DNA of 58,084 nucleotides from Flavobacterium foetidum (lineage in GTDB: Bacteria > Bacteroidota > Bacteroidia > Flavobacteriales > Flavobacteriaceae). Below are positions 34,219 through 43,163 of the stretch, piece after piece (position 1 is the first letter of the stretch; every line of letters starts with the position of its first letter). The notes under the pieces are model-generated. The model searched no databases. It saw only the letters and a program-made list of their open reading frames with translations, and was not told where the DNA came from. The stretch is from NCBI RefSeq assembly GCF_004634245.1, contig NZ_SJTF01000021.1:1-58084 (forward strand). The letters run 5' to 3'. The position numbers were made by a program, and so were the translations under genes.

Positions 34219-35070
34219 ATGAAAAATGGAATTTTAAACTGGAACGTTGATCCCGTTATTTTTTGGATCACAGATAGTTTTCCTTTAAAATATTACGGAG
34301 CTCTTTTTGCCTGCGGACTTCTTCTGGGCTTTTATATTGTTAGAAATATTTACAAAAAGGAGAATCTTTCCTTAGACAATCTCGATACTTTGCTGATTTA
34401 TGTTATTGTCGGAACCGTTTTGGGTGCGCGACTTGGACATTGCCTATTCTACGAACCTGAATATTTCTTCAAACATCCAATAGAAATTCTTTTGCCTATT
34501 CAGAAAATAAAAGGTGTTTATCAATTTGTGGGTTATCAAGGATTGGCAAGCCACGGAGGTTCTATAGGTGTAATTGCTGCAATGATTTTATATTGCAGAA
34601 GATATAAAGTACAATTTCTGGGACTTTTGGATAAAATGGCGGTTGCAGTTCCTGTAACTGGAGCATTTATCAGAATGGGTAATTTTATGAATTCTGAAAT
34701 CTACGGAAAACCAACCAACGGAAATTGGGGAGTTGTATTTGAAAGAGACGATTTAATTCCGAGGCATCCTACGCAATTGTATGAAGCTTTTGCTTATGTA
34801 GCGATTTTCATAGTTCTGTTTTATATGTATAAATCAGAGAAAATTAGAAATGCACAAGGTTTAATTTTTGGAAGTTTCTTAACTTTATTATTCTCAGCCC
34901 GATTTATAATTGAATTTTTCAAAGAAAATCAAGAAGCCTTTGAGAACAATATGCTGATTAACATGGGACAGATTTTAAGTATTCCGTTTATAGTAATTGG
35001 TTTGGTTCTGATTATTTGGAAATCAAAAGAACGACGAGTATTAAATTTTCATAAGACAGTTTTATTCTAA
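34219..35070 (+). CDS. lgt: Prolipoprotein diacylglyceryl transferase
   Basis: Inner-membrane enzyme of 283 aa that moves diacylglycerol from phosphatidylglycerol to the lipobox cysteine of prolipoproteins, the first step in lipoprotein maturation. Seven transmembrane helices are apparent. Signature blocks are YQGLASHGGSIG (essential His), RMGNFMNSEIYG (the Lgt signature) and PRHPTQLYEA. The many lipoproteins encoded around it are potential substrates. It is followed 37 bp later by the TPR gene and may be cotranscribed. Confidence 0.95.
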   Translation: MKNGILNWNVDPVIFWITDSFPLKYYGALFACGLLLGFYIVRNIYKKENLSLDNLDTLLIYVIVGTVLGARLGHCLFYEPEYFFKHPIEILLPIQKIKGVYQFVGYQGLASHGGSIGVIAAMILYCRRYKVQFLGLLDKMAVAVPVTGAFIRMGNFMNSEIYGKPTNGNWGVVFERDDLIPRHPTQLYEAFAYVAIFIVLFYMYKSEKIRNAQGLIFGSFLTLLFSARFIIEFFKENQEAFENNMLINMGQILSIPFIVIGLVLIIWKSKERRVLNFHKTVLF

Positions 35071-35107
35071 AACTACGATTGAAAATGTCAACTTTAAAAA
35101 CTGCAAT

Positions 35108-36889
35108 ATGAAAAACATATTGATATGTATCGTTTTAATGTGTTCTGGTTTTGCATTTGGACAAAACGAGCAACTGGCGCAATATTATTATGATAAAGGT
35201 GATTTTGAAAAAGCAAAAATCAGTTACGAAGGACTTTTAAGAAGCGCTCCTTCCAATACCCAGTATTTTTTAAGAACTGTCGATTGTTATCAGCAATTGC
35301 AACAATTTGAAAATGCCGAAAAAGCAATCCAAGACCGTTACAATCGTTATAAACAAGGTGTGTTTCTGGTAGAATTAGGCTATAACTTCCAGCTTCAGAA
35401 AAACGAATCAAAAGCCAAAAAATACTACGAAGAAGCAATTGCCAAAATTAAGACGAATCCGAATGATGTGTACGGAATTGCAAGTTCTTTTGAGAAAAAA
35501 GTATTGCTGGAATATGCGTTAAAAGCATATCAGGCAGCAATGGAAATACAGCCTAACTATAATTTCAATTTCCAGATTGGAATGCTTTATGGGCAATTGG
35601 GCAAAACCGATTTGATGATTGATTTGCTTCTGGCAGAATCGTTTAAAAATCCACAGAATACTAATCTGATTCAGACGCAGCTTTCGCGTTTTATGAATGG
35701 AGAAACCGATAATACAGCTTTTAAAGACGCAATGCGAAAAGCGTTGATTCTAAAAACTCAAAAAGACCAAGATGTATATTGGAATCACTATCTAAGCTGG
35801 TTTTACGTACAGCAGAAAGAATTCGGAAAAGCATTTATTCAGGAAAAAGCCATTTACAAACGCGAACCCGAATCATTAATGAGCATCGTCAATCTAAGTC
35901 AGTTTGCGATGAATGACGATGACGACGAAACGGCTGCTGAGATTCTAAATTTTATACTTCAAAACACTAAAGATTTAGATTTATTGATTCAGTCGAATGC
36001 TTATTTGATGGAAATCAAAATTGATAAAGCGGCAGAAAAAGACTATCCGGCAATCGGTCAGGAATTGCAACAATTGCTGGCTACTTACGAAATTAGTCCC
36101 TTTACCTTATCTTTGCAGTTGATTCAGGCGCATTTTCTAGCTTTTAATTTGAAAAAAACAGAAGAAGGAAAAGCTGTAGTCAAAAAAGCTTTAGAATTAA
36201 ATCTAAACGAATATCAAAAAGCCGACGCTAAGATGGAATTGGCCGATATTCTGCTTTTAGAAGAAAAATTCAACCAGGCACTGATTTATTATTCTCAGAT
36301 TCAACTCGACTTGAAAAATGATGTCATGTCGCACGAAGCCAGTTTGAAAGCGGCGAAAACAAGTTACTACAAAGGCGATTTTGAATGGGCAAATAAGCAG
36401 TTTAAAGAGTTAAAAGCAGCAAACACGCAATTGATAGCCAATGATGCCTTAGAATATTTTCTTTTAATTAATGATAATACAGCAGCAGATTCAACTCAAA
36501 CTGCTTTGAAACAGTTTGCAAAAGGAGATTTTCTCATTTACCAAAATAAAAAATCAGAAGCAATTGAGCAGTTTCAGAATATTCTCAAAAGCTTTAAAGG
36601 ACAAGAAATAGAAGCAGTAACGTTATTGCGATTAGGAAAAGTTTACGAAAGTCAGAAGGATTTTGCTTCGGCTTTAAGCCAATATCAACAGATCATCGAC
36701 CATCACAGTGACGGAATTTATGTGGACGAAGCACTGTTTTTCTCAGCAGAAATCTATAACGACGAACTAAAAGACACCGAAAAGGCAAAACCATTATATG
36801 AAAAGGTAATTTTTAACCATCAGGACAGTATTTACTTCGTCGATGCCAGAAAAAAATACCGAGAGTTAAGAGGGGATAAGAATTTATAA
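35108..36889 (+). CDS. Secreted tetratricopeptide repeat protein
   Basis: A 593-aa protein with a Sec signal peptide (MKNILICIVLMCSGFAFGQ) and about ten TPR-like helical pairs across the mature chain, for example LAQYYYDKGDFEKAKISYEG at the start and VTLLRLGKVYESQKDFASAL followed by YQQIIDHH near the end. It is probably a periplasmic scaffold. TPR proteins of this kind are common in Bacteroidota and their partners are unknown. Location after lgt is suggestive but does not define a role. Confidence 0.85.
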   Translation: MKNILICIVLMCSGFAFGQNEQLAQYYYDKGDFEKAKISYEGLLRSAPSNTQYFLRTVDCYQQLQQFENAEKAIQDRYNRYKQGVFLVELGYNFQLQKNESKAKKYYEEAIAKIKTNPNDVYGIASSFEKKVLLEYALKAYQAAMEIQPNYNFNFQIGMLYGQLGKTDLMIDLLLAESFKNPQNTNLIQTQLSRFMNGETDNTAFKDAMRKALILKTQKDQDVYWNHYLSWFYVQQKEFGKAFIQEKAIYKREPESLMSIVNLSQFAMNDDDDETAAEILNFILQNTKDLDLLIQSNAYLMEIKIDKAAEKDYPAIGQELQQLLATYEISPFTLSLQLIQAHFLAFNLKKTEEGKAVVKKALELNLNEYQKADAKMELADILLLEEKFNQALIYYSQIQLDLKNDVMSHEASLKAAKTSYYKGDFEWANKQFKELKAANTQLIANDALEYFLLINDNTAADSTQTALKQFAKGDFLIYQNKKSEAIEQFQNILKSFKGQEIEAVTLLRLGKVYESQKDFASALSQYQQIIDHHSDGIYVDEALFFSAEIYNDELKDTEKAKPLYEKVIFNHQDSIYFVDARKKYRELRGDKNL

Positions 36890-37013
36890 AATTCCAATAT
36901 TTTAAATTCCAAATTCCAAAAAAAGAATTAGTAATAGGAGAATTGAATTTTAAGTTTCAGAAAAGAAAACTCAGAACCTTAGAATCTTAGCATCTCAGAA
37001 CCTTAGAAAAAAA
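36890..37013. repeat. AATTCCAA repeats and 8-bp-periodic CTTAGNNN tract
   Basis: AATTCCAATATTTTAAATTC and a following AATTCCAA occupy about 36889-36919; a matching copy occurs at about 41144-41165. From about 36969 to 37008 the motif CTYAGNAN repeats with 8-bp period directly before the DUF4286 start codon. Confidence 0.65.
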
Positions 37014-37325
37014 ATGATTATTTACAACGTTACCACCAATATACACGAAAGCGTTCACGACCAATGGTTAAAATGGATGCAAGAAAAACACATACCAGAA
37101 ATTTTGGCAACTAACAAATTTTCTTCGGCGAGAATAGTAAAAGTTTTGGTAGAAGAAGAAATGGGTGGCATTACCTATTCGACTCAGTATGTAACAGACA
37201 GCAAAGAAACGCTGGAGAAGTTTTATATCGAAGATGAACCGGAATTTCACAGAGAAGCATTAGGATTATTTGCAGATAAAATGCTTTCTTTCAGAACAGA
37301 ATTGGAAGTTATTTCAGAGCATTAA
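37014..37325 (+). CDS. DUF4286 family protein
   Basis: A 103-aa cytosolic protein matching DUF4286 throughout, with IIYNVTTNIHESVHDQWLKW at the start and EFHREALGLFADKMLSFRTE at the end. It resembles a ferredoxin-like alpha/beta fold of the EthD/antibiotic monooxygenase type. The family occurs in Bacteroidota without a known function. The start codon follows an 8-bp-periodic CTTAG tract. Confidence 0.85.
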   Translation: MIIYNVTTNIHESVHDQWLKWMQEKHIPEILATNKFSSARIVKVLVEEEMGGITYSTQYVTDSKETLEKFYIEDEPEFHREALGLFADKMLSFRTELEVISEH

Positions 37326-37356
37326 TTTTTTAGTTTTCAATTTAATTTAAATTATT

Positions 37357-37542
37357 ATGGAAATACGTTTTCAAACTAAAGAAGAAAGTAATAAACGACA
37401 ACAGGAGGATTTTTTAAGCTTGCCTAAAGTTGAAAGATTCTATAGTTTTTTACGTTTAAGCGAGCGTATAAGTGCATTTCCCGTAAAAAATAAAATTGAT
37501 AAAAATAAAGATAATTTTCTTATTGTTATAAAATCAAAATAG
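37357..37542 (+). CDS. Small protein paired with nucleotidyltransferase, possible antitoxin
   Basis: A 61-aa basic, helical protein (MEIRFQTKEESNKRQQEDFL at the start; segment VERFYSFLRLSERI in the middle). It has no domain I recognise. Its stop is separated from the ATG of the nucleotidyltransferase gene by one base (TAGTATG), so the two must be cotranslated. Size, charge and position upstream fit the small component of a toxin-antitoxin-like pair, but nothing in the sequence proves it. Confidence 0.7.
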   Translation: MEIRFQTKEESNKRQQEDFLSLPKVERFYSFLRLSERISAFPVKNKIDKNKDNFLIVIKSK

Positions 37543-37543
37543 T

Positions 37544-38020
37544 ATGTCAAAGCTTTGGGACCAAAATATTGATGAATTTATTGCATTGTCAGCAAAGTAT
37601 AATGTTCGGATGCTTATGGTTGGTGGAGGAGCAGTTAATTTCCATGGTTACCAAAGACATTCGGCTGATGTTGATTTTTGGATTGAAACTACAGAAGAAA
37701 ATTTTAAAAAGTTAGTATTGGTTTTTAATGAAATGGGGTATGAAATTGATGATTTTCCTAACAATGTAAAGCAACAACAACAAAATATATCAATAAAGTT
37801 TTCTCCTGCTGATTTAGACTTAGAGCTTATAACAAAGTTTTCAGTGAATAAAAGTTTTGAAGAAGCTTATAATGATAGTGAGGAAGTTACTGTAAATGGA
37901 AAAACATTTTTAAAATGGAATGTTTTGTCTTTAGAAGATTTAATTACAAGTAAGATTAAAGCAAATCGAGCTAAAGATTTATTTGACGTTCAACAACTAC
38001 GTGAAATAAATAAAAAATAA
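37544..38020 (+). CDS. Nucleotidyltransferase, AbiEii/MNT-like
   Basis: A 158-aa stand-alone nucleotidyltransferase-fold protein. The active-site signature is clear: VGGGAVNFHGYQRHSADVDF, giving Gly-Gly (27-29) and the metal-binding Asp42 and Asp44, with the third acidic position in ADLDLELI near residue 93. A C-terminal helical part follows (LSLEDLITSKIKANRAKDLF). This is the DUF6036/AbiEii-like type, members of which act as toxins or as antitoxin-modifying enzymes. It is preceded by a 61-aa partner gene one base away. Confidence 0.82.
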   Translation: MSKLWDQNIDEFIALSAKYNVRMLMVGGGAVNFHGYQRHSADVDFWIETTEENFKKLVLVFNEMGYEIDDFPNNVKQQQQNISIKFSPADLDLELITKFSVNKSFEEAYNDSEEVTVNGKTFLKWNVLSLEDLITSKIKANRAKDLFDVQQLREINKK

Positions 38021-38089
38021 AACTTTGTGCCTTCGAGCCTTAGTGGCAAAAAAAGATAAAGAAACATAGTGCCTTTACAGTAAAAAGAA

Positions 38090-38097
38090 TACTTTTG
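38090..38097 (+). promoter_or_regulatory. -7 promoter box TACTTTTG
   Basis: Exact TAnnTTTG match, 26 bases before the rsmA start. Confidence 0.5.
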
Positions 38098-38123
38098 CAG
38101 CCTCGTGGCAAACAAGAAATGAA

Positions 38124-38909
38124 ATGGAAAAAGTAAAAGCAAAAAAACATTTAGGACAGCACTTCCTTAAAGACGAAAGCGTCGCAAAAGCTATTGCAGA
38201 TACTTTGACTCTTAAAGGATATGATGAGGTTTTAGAAATAGGGCCAGGAATGGGTGTGCTTACTAAATATTTACTTGAAAAGCCAATCAATACACACGTT
38301 ATTGAGATTGATACAGAATCTGTAGCGTATCTGGATGCACATTATCCAAAATTAAAAGACAAAATTATTTCTCAGGATTTCCTGAAGTATAATATAAATG
38401 AAGTTTACCAAGACAAACAGTTTGCTATAATTGGCAACTTTCCGTATAATATTTCTTCTCAGATTGTTTTTAGAACATTAGATTTAAAACACCAGATTCC
38501 AGAATTTTCAGGAATGTTTCAGAAAGAAGTAGCCGAGCGTATCTGTGAAAAGAAAGGCTCGAAAACCTACGGAATACTATCAGTTTTAGCTCAGGCTTTC
38601 TATGATACAGAGTATCTGTTTACGGTTGATGAAAACGTTTTTATTCCTCCGCCCAAGGTGAAATCGGGTGTGATGAGAATGACCCGAAAGGAAGATTACA
38701 GTCTTCCTTGCAGCGAAAAGTTATTTTTTACAGTAGTAAAAACCGCTTTTCAGCAGAGACGAAAAACATTACGTAACAGTTTGAAAACATTAAATTTATC
38801 AGATCAATTGCGAGAAGACACTATCTTTGATAAACGTCCGGAACAGCTTAGCGTTGATGAATTTATTGCACTAACTCAAAAAATAGAAACCGATGGAGTT
38901 CAAAGTTAG
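38124..38909 (+). CDS. rsmA: 16S rRNA dimethyladenosine transferase
   Basis: The KsgA/RsmA enzyme (261 aa) dimethylates two adjacent adenines near the 3' end of 16S rRNA using S-adenosylmethionine. Motifs are complete: LGQHFLKDESVAKAI at the start, SAM loop EIGPGMGVLTKYLLE, catalytic NFPYNISSQIVF (the NLPY-type motif) and FIPPPKVKSGVMRM. The last 17 bp overlap the start of mgtE, so the two genes are translationally coupled. Confidence 0.97.
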   Translation: MEKVKAKKHLGQHFLKDESVAKAIADTLTLKGYDEVLEIGPGMGVLTKYLLEKPINTHVIEIDTESVAYLDAHYPKLKDKIISQDFLKYNINEVYQDKQFAIIGNFPYNISSQIVFRTLDLKHQIPEFSGMFQKEVAERICEKKGSKTYGILSVLAQAFYDTEYLFTVDENVFIPPPKVKSGVMRMTRKEDYSLPCSEKLFFTVVKTAFQQRRKTLRNSLKTLNLSDQLREDTIFDKRPEQLSVDEFIALTQKIETDGVQS

Positions 38910-40242
38910 TAAAGAGTTTATACACCAGCTAGAAGAGCTAATCAATAAGAAAAACGACAACGAGCTTGAGGTTTTGCTTAATGATCTTCACCATGCTGAT
39001 ATTGCAGAAATCCTGGAAGAACTGGATTTCGACGAAGCAACCTATATCTTCAAGGTTTTAGATAGTGATAAAACCGCCGAGATTCTTCTGGAACTGGAAG
39101 AAGATTTGCGTGAGAATATCCTAAGCCGACTTTCACCAAAAGAAATTGCAGAAGAGCTTGATGAGCTTGAAACCAACGATGCTGCCGACATTATCGCAGA
39201 ACTTTCGCAGGAAATAAAAGCAGAAGTTATCTCTGAGCTTGTCGATGTTGAGCATGCCAAAGACATCGTTGATCTTTTGCGTTACGACGAAAATACCGCC
39301 GGTGGTTTGATGGGGAAGGAGCTTGTAAAAGTAAATGAAAACTGGAATGTATTGACCTGTGTAAAAGAAATGCGTATTCAGGCAGAAAATGTGTCTAGAG
39401 TGCATTCTATTTACGTGGTCGATGATGAAAACCGACTAAAAGGGAGACTTTCTCTTAAAGACTTGCTAACTTCTTCTACGAAAACTCAGATTGGAGAAGT
39501 TTATATCCGAAAATTAAATTTTGTAAATGTTGATACGGAAGATGTAGAAGTAGCCCGTATCATGCAGAAATATGACTTAGAGGCTATTCCCGTTGTTGAT
39601 GAGTTAGGTCGATTAGTTGGAAGAATTACCATCGATGATATCGTTGATGTAATCAAAGAAGAAGCAGATAAAGATTACCAGTTAGCGGCCGGTATTACGC
39701 AAGACGTTGAATCTAATGACAGCGTTTACGAACTGACAAAAGCGCGTCTGCCGTGGCTTTTAATCGGAATGGTAATCGAAATTGTAGCTTCTTTTGTGCT
39801 TAAAGGCAACGAAGGCACTTTTCAGAAACATTCAACTTTAATCATTTTCGTACCATTGCTTTCTGCAACTGCTGGAAATATCGGGGTTCAGGCTTCGGCT
39901 ATCGTTGTACAAGGTTTGGCAAACGGAACTTTGAAAGATTTCAGTAGAGGTTATTTTACTAAAGAAATCACCGTTTCTATGATTTCAGGAAGCATCATCT
40001 CGTTGCTTTTATTGGGATATCATTCTATTATGTATCAACAATATTTGGTCGGATTTGCCATTTCGATTTCAATGATTGTAGTCATTCTTTTTGCTGCAAC
40101 ATTGGGAACTTTGGTGCCGCTTTTCCTCAATAAAAACAAAATTGATCCCGCAATTGCTACAGGCCCGTTTATCACAACGACCAATGACGTGTTTGGTATT
40201 ATGCTTTACTTTGCAGTAGCGAATTTAATTCTCGGATTTTAG
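38893..40242 (+). CDS. mgtE: Magnesium transporter MgtE
   Basis: A 449-aa inner-membrane Mg2+ channel. The N-terminal superhelical domain (about 1-130, rich in acidic LxELxxxDAADI repeats) and two CBS domains (about 135-260) form the cytosolic Mg2+ sensor. Five transmembrane helices (about 280-449) form the pore, with PLLSATAGNIGVQASAI and the late IDPAIATGPFITTTND block. It starts inside the rsmA coding region, 17 bp before its end, an rsmA-mgtE pairing I recall as common in Flavobacteriia. Confidence 0.95.
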   Translation: MEFKVSKEFIHQLEELINKKNDNELEVLLNDLHHADIAEILEELDFDEATYIFKVLDSDKTAEILLELEEDLRENILSRLSPKEIAEELDELETNDAADIIAELSQEIKAEVISELVDVEHAKDIVDLLRYDENTAGGLMGKELVKVNENWNVLTCVKEMRIQAENVSRVHSIYVVDDENRLKGRLSLKDLLTSSTKTQIGEVYIRKLNFVNVDTEDVEVARIMQKYDLEAIPVVDELGRLVGRITIDDIVDVIKEEADKDYQLAAGITQDVESNDSVYELTKARLPWLLIGMVIEIVASFVLKGNEGTFQKHSTLIIFVPLLSATAGNIGVQASAIVVQGLANGTLKDFSRGYFTKEITVSMISGSIISLLLLGYHSIMYQQYLVGFAISISMIVVILFAATLGTLVPLFLNKNKIDPAIATGPFITTTNDVFGIMLYFAVANLILGF

Positions 40243-40354
40243 ATTTTTGCCACAAATTGGCGAATCGCAGTGATTTTAAATTTCTAAAATCTCCGTAATT
40301 TACAGGCGGAAAATATACTGTTAAGCAGCCATCATAAATTCAAACCAAGAGAGA

Positions 40355-41131
40355 ATGAAAGTACACATTATTGGAGGAGGAAACCTTGGGGTTTCTATTG
40401 CCTTGGGAATCGCTAAATTTTCGAAAAACAATCAAGTTACCGTTACTAGAAGAAATACCGCAAGTATTCAATATTTATCGGAATACGGAATCACGGTTTC
40501 TAACGATAACAAACACAATATTCAGGAGGCAGACGTAATTGTTTTAACAATAAAACCGTATCAAGTAGATACTGTTTTGTCCGAAATACTGCCAGTTATC
40601 CAAAACAAAACCATTGCCTCGGCAGTAAGCGGATTGTCTTTGGAGATGCTTCAGGAAAAGACAAATTTTGGATATCCTGTTGTTCGCATTATGCCAAATA
40701 TTGCTGCGCAGTTTGGTGAATCTGCAACTTGTATTTCTTTCCCAGAAAAATATAAAGAAAACGCATCGCCAATTGTCGACTTGTTTCAGGATTTAGGAAC
40801 GGCTCCGGTTATAGACGAAAAACTCATGGACGCGGCTACGGTTCTCGGCGCATGTGGTACTGCATATGCGTTGCGTTATGTAAGAGCTTCTATGCAGGCA
40901 GGAATCGAAATTGGTTTTGATTCGCAGACAGCTCTTGCTATTGCTGCCCAAACGGTAAAAGGTGCAGCTCAAATGTTGTTGGAAGAGAAAGTGCATCCAG
41001 AACAGCTTATCGACCGTGTCACAACACCGCAGGGCTGTACAATTGTAGGTTTAAATGAAATGGAACATAATGGTTTTAGTTCTTCATTAATAAAAGGAAT
41101 CAAGACTTCTTTGAAGCAAATCAAGGGATAA
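40355..41131 (+). CDS. proC: Pyrroline-5-carboxylate reductase
   Basis: A 258-aa NAD(P)H-dependent enzyme for the last step of proline synthesis. The Rossmann loop is IIGGGNLGVSIA at the start; ADVIVLTIKPYQVD and VRIMPNIAAQFGE follow. The C-terminal signature is GAAQMLLEEKVHPEQLIDRV followed by TTPQGCTIVGL. Some divergence from E. coli ProC (a leading Thr-Arg-Arg in strand 2) leaves a small chance of a paralogous function. Confidence 0.88.
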   Translation: MKVHIIGGGNLGVSIALGIAKFSKNNQVTVTRRNTASIQYLSEYGITVSNDNKHNIQEADVIVLTIKPYQVDTVLSEILPVIQNKTIASAVSGLSLEMLQEKTNFGYPVVRIMPNIAAQFGESATCISFPEKYKENASPIVDLFQDLGTAPVIDEKLMDAATVLGACGTAYALRYVRASMQAGIEIGFDSQTALAIAAQTVKGAAQMLLEEKVHPEQLIDRVTTPQGCTIVGLNEMEHNGFSSSLIKGIKTSLKQIKG

Positions 41132-41294
41132 GTTTTAAGAAATTCCAATAGTCTAAATTCCAAATTGCTTCGCCTGTTCGCTAACGCTCGGGTCCAATTT
41201 TAGTGGGGTTTGGGATTTTTTTTGTTTTTGAAATATAAGCTATGTTTTGTCATATTGAGGAACAACAATCAACTGCCCAAGCAATTGTGGGTTT

Positions 41295-41829
41295 TCAATT
41301 GGAATTTCCCTTTTTAATAAGCTGTATATATTTCAATCCGCATTCTGAAATTTTCATGTAAGAATTCATAGAATTGCCATAATTCTGAATTGTGAGCGTG
41401 TCTCTGACATAACTCGCGCCAATACCAACTGGAATTTCTATTTCCTTGGTCTGAGATATGGTGTCATTTTCTTCTTCATTACTGATGTCGCCTTCGTATT
41501 CGTCCCATTGTATGCCTTCAAGCATTAGAAGCTGCTCTCCAGATTTTTCGATGGTAAAATTAGCGATGCCTTTTAGTTCTCTTTTTTCAGTTTTTAGAAT
41601 ATAAGAATAGCCGTTTTGTGTTTTGGTTTAAGAGCAAAGTGATTTTGCATTGTCCATCAGTATTATCTGTTTTGGTTTCGTATACGCCTTCTATAGATTC
41701 ATTTCCTTTTTTCTCAAGAATAACTTTAGCTTTCGGTATGTTTTGTTCGGTTACCGGCTCTGGTTTTTTAGTGTTGCAAGATGAAATGATGTAAATGAAT
41801 AATACGCAACAGATTAAATACGTTTTCAT
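41295..41829 (-). pseudogene. Frameshifted lipoprotein gene downstream of nhaA
   Basis: Two minus-strand frames read as one lipoprotein of about 177 residues. The N-terminal part (MKTYLICCVLFIYIISSCNT, lipobox Cys18) runs to KITLLLNQNTK, then hits a stop. The shifted frame continues NGYSYILKTEKRELKGIANF, then SGEQLLMLEGIQWDEYEG, to the stop at 41295. The span is 535 bp, one base more than a multiple of three, and the shift maps to the A-rich 41612-41630. It starts one base after the nhaA stop, so it belongs to that operon. No separate start is plausible for the second part. Confidence 0.8.
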
Positions 41830-41830
41830 A

Positions 41831-42973
41831 TTAAGCCTTTTTTTCTGACAATATAAACTTTAAATAAGCAAATCCGAGCATGCCTGAAATTACAGAAGCT
41901 ATCAGAATTGATATTTTTGAATAGAGAATCGTTTGAGGGTCTTTAAAAGCCAGAAGCGTTATAAAGATAGACATTGTAAAACCAATTCCAGCAAGCATTC
42001 CGGCGCCTAAAATATGAGCCCATTTCAGGTTTTTGGGCAAAGCGCACAAGCCTGCGCTGACTCCAATAGAAGAGAATAATAAAATTCCAAGCGGTTTCCC
42101 GATAGTAAGTCCCAAAACAATTCCGAACGCGTTCGGATTATTCAAACCTTCATGCCAGTTTGGTGCAATCGCAATACACGTATTGGCAATAGCAAATAGG
42201 GGAAGAATTATAAAAGCAACAGGTGCATGCAAGAAATGCTGCAGTTTATATGAGGCCGACTTTTCGCTTCCATCTCCAAACGGAATAACAAATGCCAGTA
42301 TAACCCCAGTTATAGTCGCGTGAATTCCAGAATTCAACATGAAATACCACATAAAGCCGCCTCCAATGAGATACGGAATCAAGTTGTGTATTTTAATTCG
42401 ATTTAAGACAAATAAAAAGCCCCAAATGAGTAAAGCAATTGCAAGGTTTAAAAATGAAATCGAACTGGTGTAAAAAACAGCAATTACAATTATAGCACCT
42501 AAATCGTCTATTACGGCAAGCGCAGTCAGAAAAACCTTGAGCGAGGCTGGAACTTTATTTCCTACCAAGGATAATATGCCAATTGCAAAAGCAATATCAG
42601 TAGCCATCGGGATTCCGGCACCTTTTTGAGTGGGAAGTCCAAAATTAAAAGCCAGATAAGTAGCGGCAGGAACCAGCATTCCGCCAAAAGCAGCCATTAT
42701 GGGTAACGATGCATTTTTGATGCTAGATAATTCGCCATGATAGATTTCGCGCTCGAGCTCAAGGCCAATCAGCAAAAAGAAAATAGTCATCAAGCCATCA
42801 TTGATCCAGTGTGTAATAGGATGACCTCCTAAATCTTTTTCCCAAAATGAAATGTATTGTACTGCGTGTGCTGAATTGGCGGCATACAGAGATATTATTG
42901 TTACAAATAATAATAAAAGTCCTCCCGATTTTTCGTTTTCAAAAAAGGCTTTAAAAGTCTTGGTTAGTTTCAT
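41831..42973 (-). CDS. nhaA: Na+/H+ antiporter NhaA
   Basis: A 380-aa inner-membrane antiporter with twelve predicted helices that expels Na+ in exchange for protons. The key aspartates are in MATDIAFAIGILSLVG and ALAVIDDLGAIIVIAVFYT (the DD pair), and the start carries the usual FFENEKSGGLLLL. Length is normal. An exact -7 box (TAACTTTG) lies 34 bases upstream. The frameshifted lipoprotein gene begins 1 bp after it. Confidence 0.96.
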   Translation of the reverse strand: MKLTKTFKAFFENEKSGGLLLLFVTIISLYAANSAHAVQYISFWEKDLGGHPITHWINDGLMTIFFLLIGLELEREIYHGELSSIKNASLPIMAAFGGMLVPAATYLAFNFGLPTQKGAGIPMATDIAFAIGILSLVGNKVPASLKVFLTALAVIDDLGAIIVIAVFYTSSISFLNLAIALLIWGFLFVLNRIKIHNLIPYLIGGGFMWYFMLNSGIHATITGVILAFVIPFGDGSEKSASYKLQHFLHAPVAFIILPLFAIANTCIAIAPNWHEGLNNPNAFGIVLGLTIGKPLGILLFSSIGVSAGLCALPKNLKWAHILGAGMLAGIGFTMSIFITLLAFKDPQTILYSKISILIASVISGMLGFAYLKFILSEKKA

Positions 42974-43007
42974 TCTGGAAGATTTTAAAAAGAATACAGC
43001 ATTCTTT

Positions 43008-43015
43008 CAAAGTTA
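43008..43015 (-). promoter_or_regulatory. -7 promoter box TAACTTTG
   Basis: Exact TAnnTTTG match, 34 bases before the nhaA start. Confidence 0.5.
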
Positions 43016-43135
43016 GAAAAAACTAACAAATAAAAAAAGGATTTGCCGAAGAGGCGCAAAAGACGCCGTTTACTGGTTATTATTTTGATGATGATGGTTG
43101 GCGAGATTAAATCAAAAAAGCTTAAACATTTGCTG

Positions 43136-43143
43136 TATTTTTG
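43136..43143 (+). promoter_or_regulatory. -7 promoter box TATTTTTG
   Basis: Exact TAnnTTTG match, 20 bases before the 2-hydroxyacid dehydrogenase start. Confidence 0.5.
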
Positions 43144-43163
43144 TAATTTAAAATTCAATAAAA

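Noticed and set aside
41295..41525. Independent 76-aa gene
   Set aside because: It lacks a start and promoter of its own; its sequence continues the lipoprotein in a shifted frame.
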